A stretch of DNA of 64,000 nt from assembly GCF_039524395.1 (NCBI RefSeq), contig NZ_BAAAGO010000042.1; one strand, given 5' to 3'. This document shows, one piece after another, positions 49,831 to 58,273 of this stretch (positions are counted from its first letter, which is position 1; each line of letters begins with the position of its first letter). Made by a program: the position numbers and the translations under genes. A model generated the notes under the pieces. It worked only from the letters and a program-made list of their open reading frames with translations. It was not told where the DNA came from and ran no database searches. Source of the stretch: Micropruina glycogenica (GTDB lineage Bacteria; Actinomycetota; Actinomycetes; Propionibacteriales; Propionibacteriaceae).

Positions 49831-52134
49831 ATGAGCGGGCTCTGGGGTAATCAACGCCGGCGGCGACTGTTCACCTCGCCCGCGCGGCGCCGTCGTTCGG
49901 TGCCCGAATGGGCCTGGATCCCGTTCGCGGCCCTGGCCACTGTGCTCGGCCTGCTCGCTGCCCTGCGCGCCCTCGGGGTGGACGGCCCCGCGTTCTACCG
50001 GTGGCTCACCGATCCCCGGCAGCCGTTGGTGCCGGCGCTGTTCCTGGGTTCGATCGTGGCTGCCGCCGCCCTTTACGGCCGGGCGCGCAGCGCGGCCGGA
50101 CGGGTGATCGGCGTGCTCAGCGTGAGCTCGTTCGCCATCGGCGCACTGGTGCTGGGCATGGCGTCGTACATCAACTGCGCACCCGACGGGCCGCCCTTCT
50201 TCGAACCGCTGATCTGGGTGCTGTCGGGCAACGGTGCTGCGCCGTGGGGTGCCGGGCCCGGGTGTCCCACCGAGGCACCCCTAGCCGCACATCTGGCCCG
50301 GCTCTGCGCCTTATGGGGTGCGCTGGCCGGCGTGCTCGGGGTGGTGGCAGCCATGTTGCGCCGACAGATCGACCGCTGGCTGGCGTTGCTGGCGCGACGC
50401 TCGGTGGTGGTGCTCGGCCAGTCGGCGGAGGCTGCCGGCGTACTGCGGGCCCTGGCGGTCAACCTGGCGCCCGGCACCTCGCTGTTGGTGATCGATTCGG
50501 CCAAGGACGAGGGTTTCGTCGCCGGTGCCCGGGCGCTGGGTGCGCGGGTGCTCGCTGCCGACACCGTCGATACCGCCACGCTCGTGCGGCTGGTGAGCCG
50601 GCGCGGACGCATCGCAGCCGAGTCGGTGCAGATCATCGAAGACCGGGTGCCCGAGGCGCTCGCCACCTTCACCAGGGTGGCGAAGGCACTCGATGCCGCC
50701 CAGCCGAACGAGGGGCTCATCACCCGGGTACTGGTACGCATCGACGACCCGTGGGCGGCCGAGAACTGGCGGCGCAGCATGGTCGGCCCTGAACGCGCCT
50801 GGTTGGCCGACGCGTTGTCGGCCACCGAGCAGACCGCCCGGGCCGTGGTCGCCCGCATCGACCTGATCGGCGCCCGCCGGTTGGTGCTGGCCGGTGAGGG
50901 CGACCTGGCCGCTGCGGTACTGGCCGAAGTGGCGCAGTGCGAGCGTGAGCGGCGCGTGCTGCAAACCACAACGGCGCAGCCGCTGCAAGTCACGCTGGTG
51001 GGTGAGCACGCCGCCGACCTGGCGAAGGAGCACACCGCACAACAGGCCCGGTTCGGCAACGACAAGGGCATCGAGTTTGTGCAGGTGATCGCCGAGCCGG
51101 CGACCGACTCGGTGCTGATCGCCGCCGGATCCGGCGAGTTGACCACGCTGCTGGTGATCGCCGAGGCGGCCCCCGCGTTGAATCGTCCGACCCGCATCGC
51201 CGGCCGCGTGCCCGACGTCACGATCATGGCCGTCGATCCCGGGTCGACCGAACTGCCCGAGCAGCCGCTTCTGGGCCGGCTGACCAGCTTCGGGGTCGGG
51301 CTGCAGACCGGTGACGAGGTGCCCGAAGATCACTGGACACGCATGGCCAGGCTGCTGCACAACGCCTACCTGGCCCAACTCGGCGACGGCGTCGGCGCTC
51401 GTCCGTCGTCACGGCCCTGGCCCGACCTGCCCGTGTTCTACCGCGACAGCAACCTTCGCCAGGTGCACACGCTGTTCTCGGGCGTGGTGCAAGTGGGCCG
51501 CACCTGGGCCGCTGACGGCGCGGGTGAGCCGCTGAGCCCGGCCGAGATCGACTTTCTCAGCCGCCGCGAGCACGACTCGTGGCGACGGTTCTACCTGGCC
51601 AACGGGTGGCGGCAGGCACCGGCCCGCGACGATACACGCCTGCTGCACGACTGGCTGGTCGACTGGGACGCCCTGCCGCCGCCGGCCCGGGCACGCACCT
51701 CGGCCGGGGTGCGGCGGGCGCTGGCCCTGCTCGACGTGGCCGGCTACCGCTCGCAGAAGATCACGGCGCTCGTGCCCCACCGGCGCCGGGGCGAGGTGCT
51801 GGCCACCCAGCTCGACCACGAGTGGACCTGGCAGACCGAGACGGGCGCCACCATGCGGGCACGCCCGGGTGACTGGCAGGTCACCGACCCCGAAACCGGA
51901 CGGCAATGGTCGGCCGATCCGGCCGCCTTCCACGCCGGCCACGAGCCGGTCGGCGCCGGACGCTACCGGCGCACCGGCTTCGTACTCGCCCGTCCGGCAC
52001 ATCTGGGTGAGCAGGTGAACACCATGGAGGGCCCGGCGGTGGCCGAGGCAGGGGAGTGGCTGGTCGAAGGCGACCTGCAGGAGCGTTGGCTGGTGCCCGG
52101 TGCCCGGTTCACCGCCGCCTACGAAGCGGTGTAG
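49831..52134 (+). CDS. Channel-like membrane protein with TrkA-N and RyR domains
   Basis: 767 residues. Four membrane helices at about 30-50, 66-84, 92-114 and 155-176 come first. A Rossmann/TrkA-N-like part follows (RSVVVLGQSAEAAGVLRALA, then VLVRIDDPWAAENW and LVLAGEGDLAAAVL), as in regulators of K+ channels. A RyR-type helical motif lies at about 573-590 (FLSRREHDSWRRFYLANGW). A C-terminal domain has RPGDWQVTDPETGRQW and ends ERWLVPGARFTAAYE. The combination suggests a nucleotide-gated ion channel or sensor, as proposed for prokaryotic RyR proteins. No P-loop selectivity filter (TVGYG) is visible in the membrane part, so channel function is uncertain. Confidence 0.8.
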   Translation: MSGLWGNQRRRRLFTSPARRRRSVPEWAWIPFAALATVLGLLAALRALGVDGPAFYRWLTDPRQPLVPALFLGSIVAAAALYGRARSAAGRVIGVLSVSSFAIGALVLGMASYINCAPDGPPFFEPLIWVLSGNGAAPWGAGPGCPTEAPLAAHLARLCALWGALAGVLGVVAAMLRRQIDRWLALLARRSVVVLGQSAEAAGVLRALAVNLAPGTSLLVIDSAKDEGFVAGARALGARVLAADTVDTATLVRLVSRRGRIAAESVQIIEDRVPEALATFTRVAKALDAAQPNEGLITRVLVRIDDPWAAENWRRSMVGPERAWLADALSATEQTARAVVARIDLIGARRLVLAGEGDLAAAVLAEVAQCERERRVLQTTTAQPLQVTLVGEHAADLAKEHTAQQARFGNDKGIEFVQVIAEPATDSVLIAAGSGELTTLLVIAEAAPALNRPTRIAGRVPDVTIMAVDPGSTELPEQPLLGRLTSFGVGLQTGDEVPEDHWTRMARLLHNAYLAQLGDGVGARPSSRPWPDLPVFYRDSNLRQVHTLFSGVVQVGRTWAADGAGEPLSPAEIDFLSRREHDSWRRFYLANGWRQAPARDDTRLLHDWLVDWDALPPPARARTSAGVRRALALLDVAGYRSQKITALVPHRRRGEVLATQLDHEWTWQTETGATMRARPGDWQVTDPETGRQWSADPAAFHAGHEPVGAGRYRRTGFVLARPAHLGEQVNTMEGPAVAEAGEWLVEGDLQERWLVPGARFTAAYEAV

Positions 52135-52212
52135 CGAACGCCCTCGTCGAGCAAGGCGCGGTCGCTATCTGAGCAATGCCCCGGCCAACCTGCGGTCGGC
52201 GGCTGCGACCGC

Positions 52213-52218
52213 TAGCGT
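52213..52218 (+). promoter_or_regulatory. Candidate -10 box of a leaderless ldh
   Basis: TAGCGT ends six bases before the ATG at 52225. No ribosome site lies between. Confidence 0.45.
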
Positions 52219-52224
52219 TGACGC

Positions 52225-53190
52225 ATGGCGACTCCCCAGACCAACTCCCCGACGAAGCTTTCCGTGATCGGTGCCGGCGCTGTCGGCTCATCCCTTGCCT
52301 ACGCCGCCCTGATTCGCGGCTCGGCTCAGCAGATCGCTCTCTACGACATCAACGAAACCAAAGCCGACGCCGAGGTGCGCGACCTCAACCACGGCACCCA
52401 GTTCACCCCGTCGACGGGCGTCGAGGGCGGCGGCAACATCGAGGTGGTCAAAGACTCCGACGTGGTGATCATCACCGCAGGTGCCGCTCAGAAGCCTGGC
52501 CAGACCCGGCTCGAACTCGCGGGCGTGAACACCAACATTCTCAAGTCGCTGATGCCCAAGCTGCTCGAGCAGGCGCCCGATGCGCTCTACGTGCTGGTCA
52601 CCAACCCGTGCGACGTGCTCACCGTCGTGGCCCAGAAGGTCAGCGGTCTGCCGACCAGCCGGGTGTTCTCGACCGGCACCATGCTCGACACCTCGCGGCT
52701 GCGGTTCGCGATCGCCGAGGTGGCTCGAGTCTCTCCCCGGCACGTGCACGCCAACATTCTGGGTGAGCACGGCGACACCGAGTTTCCGGTCTGGTCGAGC
52801 GCCAAGATCACCAGCATTCCGATTCGCGAGTGGGTCGATTCGACCGGTCACCGCATGTTCGACGACACCCTGTTGCAGCAGTTGGGCGATGAGGCCATGC
52901 ACGCCGCCTACAAGGTGATCGCCGGCAAGGGCGCCACCAACTACGCCATCGGCCTGACCGGAGCGCGCTTGACCGAGGCCCTGATGAGCCCGACGCGCAC
53001 CGTGTTCCCGCTGTCGAGCGTGCTGGACGGCTGGCACGGTCTGCATGACGTGGCGCTCTCGGTGCCCACGTTGGTGTCGAGCAAGGGCGTCGAGCGCGTG
53101 CTCGACGTGCCGCTGGACGACTCCGAGTTGGCCAAGCTCGAAAGCTCGGCCGGCAAACTGCGTGAGACGTTGAGCTCGCTCGGCTTCTGA
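52225..53190 (+). CDS. ldh: L-lactate dehydrogenase
   Basis: 321 residues. N-terminal Rossmann motif KLSVIGAGAVGSSLAYA. The substrate loop reads AGAAQKPGQTRLEL: the Gln marks a lactate (not malate) dehydrogenase. Catalytic His in GEHGDTEF, with TNPCDVLT. It reduces pyruvate to L-lactate with NADH and gives NAD regeneration under fermentation. A -10-like TAGCGT precedes it and the gene is probably leaderless. It converges with the lipoprotein at 53192, with one base between the stops. Confidence 0.95.
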   Translation: MATPQTNSPTKLSVIGAGAVGSSLAYAALIRGSAQQIALYDINETKADAEVRDLNHGTQFTPSTGVEGGGNIEVVKDSDVVIITAGAAQKPGQTRLELAGVNTNILKSLMPKLLEQAPDALYVLVTNPCDVLTVVAQKVSGLPTSRVFSTGTMLDTSRLRFAIAEVARVSPRHVHANILGEHGDTEFPVWSSAKITSIPIREWVDSTGHRMFDDTLLQQLGDEAMHAAYKVIAGKGATNYAIGLTGARLTEALMSPTRTVFPLSSVLDGWHGLHDVALSVPTLVSSKGVERVLDVPLDDSELAKLESSAGKLRETLSSLGF

Positions 53191-53191
53191 C

Positions 53192-53713
53192 CTACTTGAT
53201 CGGCTTGGTGCGGGCGGCAACGTCTTCGGCCAGTGCCAGCGCCGAGCTGCGCTGTTCGTCAGAGGTGCCGCCCAGGCCCATCACGCGCACGTAGTAGGCG
53301 GCGTCGATGGCCACCAGAGCCGTGGTCGTGATGCCTTCGCCGGTCACGCCAGAGGTGTCGGTGCCGCTGTAGTTCTCTTGGGTGCTGAGCAACTCGAGTT
53401 CGGCCGACAACTTGGTGCCCTTGGCGTCGTGCACCACGGCCACCGACAGCAACGCCCCGCCGTCCGCGGCCACCAGGGCGCATTCGCCGGCTCGGCTGTC
53501 GGCGGTGAAGGTGTTCAACTGGTGAAGGTCGGCCACCGGCTGATCGATCACGGCGTCGGCCTTGACGGTGTCGACGCGGGCTGCGCACACCTCGGCCTGC
53601 GTGCCGATGGTGGACGGCGCCGGCTCGGGTTGGTCAGCCGAGCAACCGGTCAGAGCGAGTAGCGCGGCAACGGTGAGCACACAGCGCTGCGCGGGCGTGA
53701 ACCGTCGGGGCAT
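53192..53713 (-). CDS. Lipoprotein of unknown function
   Basis: 173 residues: signal peptide with lipobox LTGC (Cys near 24), then a Pro-rich linker and a domain starting AEVCAARVDTVKADAVIDQP with a repeated hydrophobic pattern (SVAVVHDAKGTKLSAELELL, TTTALVAIDAAYYVRVMG). I do not recognise the family. Exported and lipid-anchored is the safe reading. The promoter would lie in the unremarkable region around 53720-53780. Confidence 0.78.
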   Translation of the reverse strand: MPRRFTPAQRCVLTVAALLALTGCSADQPEPAPSTIGTQAEVCAARVDTVKADAVIDQPVADLHQLNTFTADSRAGECALVAADGGALLSVAVVHDAKGTKLSAELELLSTQENYSGTDTSGVTGEGITTTALVAIDAAYYVRVMGLGGTSDEQRSSALALAEDVAARTKPIK

Positions 53714-54181
53714 GGGTCAGACCCTACCCGGGGTCTGGGCGGTGGTCTGGGTCGTGTTTCTGCCCGAGGGCGAAGCGGAAGTAGTTCGTCAGCCGATAGC
53801 TGCCTCACCGGCAATGGTCGACCACCGGTGCGCATCACCGCCATCCATCGTCCAGGCCCTCAGTCGCCGGTGAGCCGGTTGCGCAACAGCGAAACTCCGG
53901 CCCCCGTCACACCATTGAGGCCGGCCGGTCTGCCGGTCGCCACCATCGGCGACTCCTTGACGATCCGGGTGGGCCAACTCAACTTCGACCTAGCGAACCG
54001 TTCTGACACAAGTTTCGAGCCGACGTCCGCCCTCGCGAAGCACTGAGCACATCCGGCCAGACTGCACCCCATCCCACCATCGTCAGACCTCTGCTGCCAC
54101 TGCGGTCTCTGACTTGGCGGTGGCCACCGACCGGGGTCGTCACCGTTCACCGGGGTGCTGACGGCCTGTGCGGCGGCTGTG
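53714..54181. other. Intergenic stretch without a credible gene
   Basis: About 470 bases. Overlapping open frames exist on both strands (54046 plus, 53860-54150 minus), but neither has an RBS or recognisable domain; both share the low-complexity region. I see no repeat of the families found elsewhere in the window and no tRNA. It must contain the promoter of the lipoprotein gene at its left end. Confidence 0.4.
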
Positions 54182-54187
54182 AATACT
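54182..54187 (+). promoter_or_regulatory. Candidate -10 box of a leaderless DUF1707 gene
   Basis: AATACT ends seven bases before the ATG at 54195, without a Shine-Dalgarno sequence. Confidence 0.35.
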
Positions 54188-54194
54188 GACCGGC

Positions 54195-54650
54195 ATGAGC
54201 CTGCAGTCCCACCCCGCCACCCCGCCGGGCCCGCGCCCGGGGCGTCCGAATCTGTTGATCGGCGACGTCGAACGTGAGTGGGTGTGCCGGGCGCTGTCCG
54301 ACCACTTCACCGCCGGCCGGCTCACTCCGGCCGAGTTCGACGATCGCGTCGAGCAAGCCGTCGCCGCCCGCACCGACGCCGATCTTCGCGGCCTGCTGAA
54401 CGACCTTCCCACCCCCACCCCGGCAGCGGTGGCGTCCACGTCGGGGGGCGCCACCGCTGCGGCGAACGCGACGCCCGTGCTCGACGTGCTGTTGGCACTG
54501 CTCGGGCTGGCGGCCGGCATGTGCCTGATCCTGCTGTTCATGATCGGCGGCGAGCGGTACGGCGGTTTCGGGTTCTTCGCATTTCTGGGCGGTGCGACGG
54601 TCGCCGCCGTGATCACCCACTTCATTCATCGCGGCGCACGCCGCGCCTGA
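54195..54650 (+). CDS. DUF1707 membrane protein
   Basis: 151 residues. DUF1707 at about 22-70 (LLIGDVEREWVCRALSDHF, LTPAEFDDRVEQAVAARTDA, DLRGLLNDLP) followed by two hydrophobic segments (LDVLLALLGLAAGMCLILLF and GFFAFLGGATVAAVITHFIH). The DUF1707 helical unit is common in actinobacterial membrane and signalling proteins; its role is not known. The gene is close to the transporter at 54715 and could share its transcript. Confidence 0.85.
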   Translation: MSLQSHPATPPGPRPGRPNLLIGDVEREWVCRALSDHFTAGRLTPAEFDDRVEQAVAARTDADLRGLLNDLPTPTPAAVASTSGGATAAANATPVLDVLLALLGLAAGMCLILLFMIGGERYGGFGFFAFLGGATVAAVITHFIHRGARRA

Positions 54651-54714
54651 ACCGTTCGGGACGGGCCACCGCTGCCGCTAGGCTGGGGCGGACGCCCTAA
54701 CAGATTGGACGCCG

Positions 54715-55668
54715 ATGCTGCCGCTCATCGCACCCGGATTTCTGCTCGAACAGAACATTCCGTTGGCGATCGCCATTGTCGTCGGCTCGTCGGTGGCCTA
54801 CGCGGGCGGTTCGACCATGCAACACCTGGCGGTCAGCCGGCTGGTCGACGTCGAGGCCGAGAACCGGGCCATGAATCTGCGCCAACTGTGGCGGCTGATT
54901 CGCACCCCGCTGTGGTTGTTGGGCCTGTTCACCATCTTCATCGGCGCCTCGGCCCACATCGTGGCCCTGATGCTCGCCCCGGTCACGGTCGTGCAACCGG
55001 TGGGCATTCTGGCGGTGCCGTGGGCGGTGCTCATGGCGGCACGAATTCACAGGCACACGGTCACCCGGCCCATGTGGGGTGCGGTGGCCATGACCATCGC
55101 GGGCATTGTTTTGTTCACCCTGCTGTCGGCCACCGCCGCCTCTGAGCACACCGTGCTCGACCCGACGGCCATCGCGATCGGCTGTGGCGTCATCGTCGTG
55201 ATCGGCACCACGCTGGGCCTGCTGGGTTGGAAAGGTCCGGTGCGGGCCCGGTGCCTGATGTGGGCCTCAGGCGGTTCGTTCTTCTACGGCTTGTCGGCGG
55301 GCATGGTGAAGGCCACGTCCGAGGTGATGAAGCAGGACAGCTTTCACGGCAGTCCGGTGTTCTGGATCGTCGCGCCGTTCTTGCTGATCTCCTACGGCGT
55401 GGGCGGCTTCATGGTGCAGCAGGCGCTGGCCAACGGCCCGGCCGAGATCACTGTCGGTTCGATGACCACCACCGACCCCATCGTGGCCGTCAGCTTCGGG
55501 CTGGTCGTTCTGGGCGAGGGGGTGCACATCACCCCGCTGGCCGCGGTCGGCATGGTGATCGCCGGCGCCCTGTCTGTGTGGGGCGTCGTGCAACTGTCGC
55601 GGCATCACCCCGATGCGGCTCGGCCGGTCAGCGCTCCGGCGTCGCAGCCCGACCCGGTTGTGACGTAG
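54715..55668 (+). CDS. DMT-superfamily transporter (EamA/NIPA-like)
   Basis: 317 residues, nine to ten membrane helices with the drug/metabolite-transporter pattern: NIPLAIAIVVGSSVAYAGGS near the start, PVGILAVPWAVLMAARI, then a repeated half with SFFYGLSAGMVKATSE and GEGVHITPLAAVGMVIAGAL. It could export an amino acid or metabolite, or carry magnesium as NIPA proteins do. It is followed by the convergent gene at 55674 with six bases between the stops. Confidence 0.85.
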   Translation: MLPLIAPGFLLEQNIPLAIAIVVGSSVAYAGGSTMQHLAVSRLVDVEAENRAMNLRQLWRLIRTPLWLLGLFTIFIGASAHIVALMLAPVTVVQPVGILAVPWAVLMAARIHRHTVTRPMWGAVAMTIAGIVLFTLLSATAASEHTVLDPTAIAIGCGVIVVIGTTLGLLGWKGPVRARCLMWASGGSFFYGLSAGMVKATSEVMKQDSFHGSPVFWIVAPFLLISYGVGGFMVQQALANGPAEITVGSMTTTDPIVAVSFGLVVLGEGVHITPLAAVGMVIAGALSVWGVVQLSRHHPDAARPVSAPASQPDPVVT

Positions 55669-55673
55669 CGGCT

Positions 55674-56432
55674 TCAGGCCTTCACCGGCAGGGCCGACAT
55701 CTGGCGTCCGGTGCCGCTGGCCAGAATGATCGTGGCGTCTTCATGGGGCATCGGAAAGAACACATACCCTGTGACGCTCTGGGTTGCCCTCGCGGTGCCG
55801 GTGCGAATGTCGGGTGACTGCGGGCTGGTCGTCGGGTCGACCACCTGGGTGGACTGGTTGGCGAAGGCCAGGAAGCTGAACGAGATCGCGGCGGTGTCTG
55901 CGTAGACGCGCACGTGCAGTTGCAGGCCCTCGTCGGTCCAGGTGTGTTCGAGAATCTCCCACCGGCCACGCTGACCCGTCGAGGTCTCGAACGGCTGGCC
56001 CGGACCGGCCGCCACCGTCGAGGTCGGCGAGGGTGACGGCGTGACCTGCTCCGCCCGGGACCGCAGGTAGATGCCGCCGCCGATCACCAGCACCAGGGTG
56101 AGCAGCGCCACCAGCGTGATCAGCAGCGGGGTGCGGTTGGGCGGGGGAGCGAACTCGTTGATCGACACCGGGGTGGGCGGCGCCTCGCCGAGGGCCCGAG
56201 TGGGGTCGAAGCCGGACGGCCCGCCGTTGTACTGGCTGTTGGGGCCGTACTGGTTGTTGGCGCCGTAGGGGTTGTTCGCGCCGTACGGGGGCTGCGCGGA
56301 AGCCGGTTGTTGGGGTTGCTGGGGGTGATGTCCGCCGGGCTGTGAGACCTGCGACCCCCACCAGGGCGGCGTCGACCCGGGCCCTTGCGGCGGGGAGCCG
56401 CCGGGCCAGGGGTTACCGGGTTGGTTCGTCAT
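55674..56432 (-). CDS. Single-pass membrane protein with extracytoplasmic domain
   Basis: 252 residues. N-terminal Pro/Gln/Gly/Asn-rich region (about 1-95, with repeated YGANN/YGPN units), one membrane helix at about 100-120 (LLITLVALLTLVLVIGGGIYL), then a Ser/Thr/Pro spacer and a beta-rich domain (QRGRWEILEHTWTDEGLQLH). This layout resembles DUF4352-like surface domains, but no family is recognised with confidence. The ATG at 56432 was preferred to the TTG at 56435. Confidence 0.75.
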   Translation of the reverse strand: MTNQPGNPWPGGSPPQGPGSTPPWWGSQVSQPGGHHPQQPQQPASAQPPYGANNPYGANNQYGPNSQYNGGPSGFDPTRALGEAPPTPVSINEFAPPPNRTPLLITLVALLTLVLVIGGGIYLRSRAEQVTPSPSPTSTVAAGPGQPFETSTGQRGRWEILEHTWTDEGLQLHVRVYADTAAISFSFLAFANQSTQVVDPTTSPQSPDIRTGTARATQSVTGYVFFPMPHEDATIILASGTGRQMSALPVKA

Positions 56433-56528
56433 CAAAGAACAGGCTACCCGGCGCCGTGGTCACCGCCGCGGTCCAGACGTGGGTGACGAGTTTGAACACC
56501 TGAGGCCGCGCGGGCCCTGAATGAGGGC

Positions 56529-57572
56529 ATGACGAAGAACTGTGCGCCCGCGGTGGCCCGTATTCGCGATCTGCACGACCTGTTGGGGGTGATTCCGCAC
56601 CTGCTGGGTTTTCATCCCGACGAGTCGTTGGTGGTGCTGGTGGTGGTTGACGGGCAGGTGCAACTGACGGCCCGCGCCGACCTGGGCGACCTGAAGCCCG
56701 CGGGTCATCTCGAGGTGTTGCTCGATCGCATGGTGCTGCGCTGGCCTGCTGCCAAGGTGTGGCTGGTGGGCTACTGCGCGGTCGAGAAGCACGGCTGGCG
56801 CCTGTTGCGGCGGGGGCACCGCTGCCTCGGTGACGCACTGGCGGGCGAGTTGTTGTGCGTGTCGGGCGGGCACTACCGGGTGGGTGACGCCGACGGGCCG
56901 CTGTACCGACACGATCCGGCCAGCACGGCCAGCGCGGCATCGGCCACGCTGCACGGCCTGCAGGCGCGACCCAGCCGGGCGGCGTTGCGGCGCAGCATCG
57001 TGGCCGACGAGCCGTCCCCTTTCGAGGCCGAGCGCTCCCTGGTGGCAGCCCTCGATCGAGTGGCCACCCTCGACGAGGCGGTGCTGCCTGGTGAGATGGT
57101 GGCCGCGCTCGACTCGGCGCTGACCGCCCCGAGCCGGCAATCCCGCGACGACCTGGTCTGGCTGGCGCTGCTCAGCACCGATCCCGACGCCCGCGACCGG
57201 GCACTGATCACGATCACCCATGAGAGCGCCGAGGCCTGCGTCGACGTGTGGTCGCGGGTGGTGCGTGCGTGCCCGCACGGCTTGCAGGGGCAACCGTTGG
57301 CGTTGCTGGGCTGGTCGGCGTGGGTCAGTGGCGACGGCGCGCTGCAGTCGATCTGTCTGGAAGAGTTGGAGCGGCTGGGCGAGTCACTGCCGTTGCAGCG
57401 GCTGCTCGATCGGCTGAATCAGTCGATGGTGCCGCCCAGCTTCTGGGCCGAGCTGCGAGCCGACCTGGTCGGTGCGATCAAACCGTTGCCGTCTCTAAAG
57501 CTGGGTGCCGACCAGGGTTCCGGCGGCGTAGGTCAGGCCCATGGCCAAGGTGCCGACGACCAGGTTGCGTAG
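56529..57572 (+). CDS. DUF4192 protein
   Basis: 347 residues of the DUF4192 family, found almost only in actinobacteria; role unknown. Family pattern: LHDLLGVIPHLLGFHPDESL at the N-terminus and CPHGLQGQPLALLGWSAWVSG near the end. Its last 26 codons (from about 57495) overlap the 3' end of the VIT-family gene on the other strand. The last 20 residues (GSGGVGQAHGQGADDQVA) look less like protein, so a late frameshift or a read-through end is possible. Confidence 0.87.
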   Translation: MTKNCAPAVARIRDLHDLLGVIPHLLGFHPDESLVVLVVVDGQVQLTARADLGDLKPAGHLEVLLDRMVLRWPAAKVWLVGYCAVEKHGWRLLRRGHRCLGDALAGELLCVSGGHYRVGDADGPLYRHDPASTASAASATLHGLQARPSRAALRRSIVADEPSPFEAERSLVAALDRVATLDEAVLPGEMVAALDSALTAPSRQSRDDLVWLALLSTDPDARDRALITITHESAEACVDVWSRVVRACPHGLQGQPLALLGWSAWVSGDGALQSICLEELERLGESLPLQRLLDRLNQSMVPPSFWAELRADLVGAIKPLPSLKLGADQGSGGVGQAHGQGADDQVA

Positions 57573-58037
57573 CACAGGCCGGTTCACGGGCACGCCGCTC
57601 AATCGGGCGCTGGTGAACCCCGTCACCGCCAGTGCGAGCAACACGGCGGCGATGGTGACGGGCAGCCGAACCGGCACCGGTGCGAACACCACCCCCAGCA
57701 ACGGAATCAGTGCGCCGAGCACGAACGCCACCATCGAGGCCGAAGCGGCCTGCCAGGGGCTGGTGAGATGGTCGGCCGACACTCCGGCTGACTGCTCGGT
57801 GTCGCGCTGAGCGCTCACCGACACGTACTCGCCCCCACCCATCGACAGGGCGCCGGCCACCATGCCGGCGGCACCGGCGATCAACACGGCCATCGAGTCG
57901 CTCGTCGCTCCGGCGACACCGAACACCAGGCCGGCGATCGACACGATGCCGTCGTTGGCGCCCAGCACTCCCGCTCGCAGCCAGTTGACCCGCGACGCCA
58001 GCGCGGCGTCCAACCGGGGGCCGGCATCGGTGGTCAT
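57495..58037 (-). CDS. VIT1/CCC1-family metal transporter
   Basis: 180 residues with five membrane helices: VNWLRAGVLGANDGIVSIAG, MVAGALSMGGGEYVSVSAQ and VFAPVPVRLPVTIAAVLLAL. VIT1/CCC1 proteins move Fe2+ or Mn2+. The ATG at 58037 has no upstream protein-like sequence. It is at the short end of the family. The convergent overlap with DUF4192 is 78 bases, long for this genome. Confidence 0.88.
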   Translation of the reverse strand: MTTDAGPRLDAALASRVNWLRAGVLGANDGIVSIAGLVFGVAGATSDSMAVLIAGAAGMVAGALSMGGGEYVSVSAQRDTEQSAGVSADHLTSPWQAASASMVAFVLGALIPLLGVVFAPVPVRLPVTIAAVLLALAVTGFTSARLSGVPVNRPVLRNLVVGTLAMGLTYAAGTLVGTQL

Positions 58038-58273
58038 GATTTCAGTGTGAATCCCGCCAAGGTGCGGCGCAAGCAAGGAAAGGCTGACCTTCGACCGCGC
58101 GTGCCAGTGTCGCAACAAGGCTTTGACAAGGACTTTTTGGCGGACTCTGGCCCCCGCGACCCATCCGAATCCAGATTGGGTTCCGGGCCCCTGGCGGCTC
58201 TGAACGCCGGTGACGGCCACGGACGGCCCATCGATTTTGAACGAGTTTGCCGGCCCGTGCCCATGCTGAGGGC

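Noticed and set aside
53714..54181. Small genes on either strand (53828-54046 plus and 53860-54150 minus)
   Set aside because: No ribosome site, no domain, and both share the same bases in opposite frames. I leave the region unannotated.
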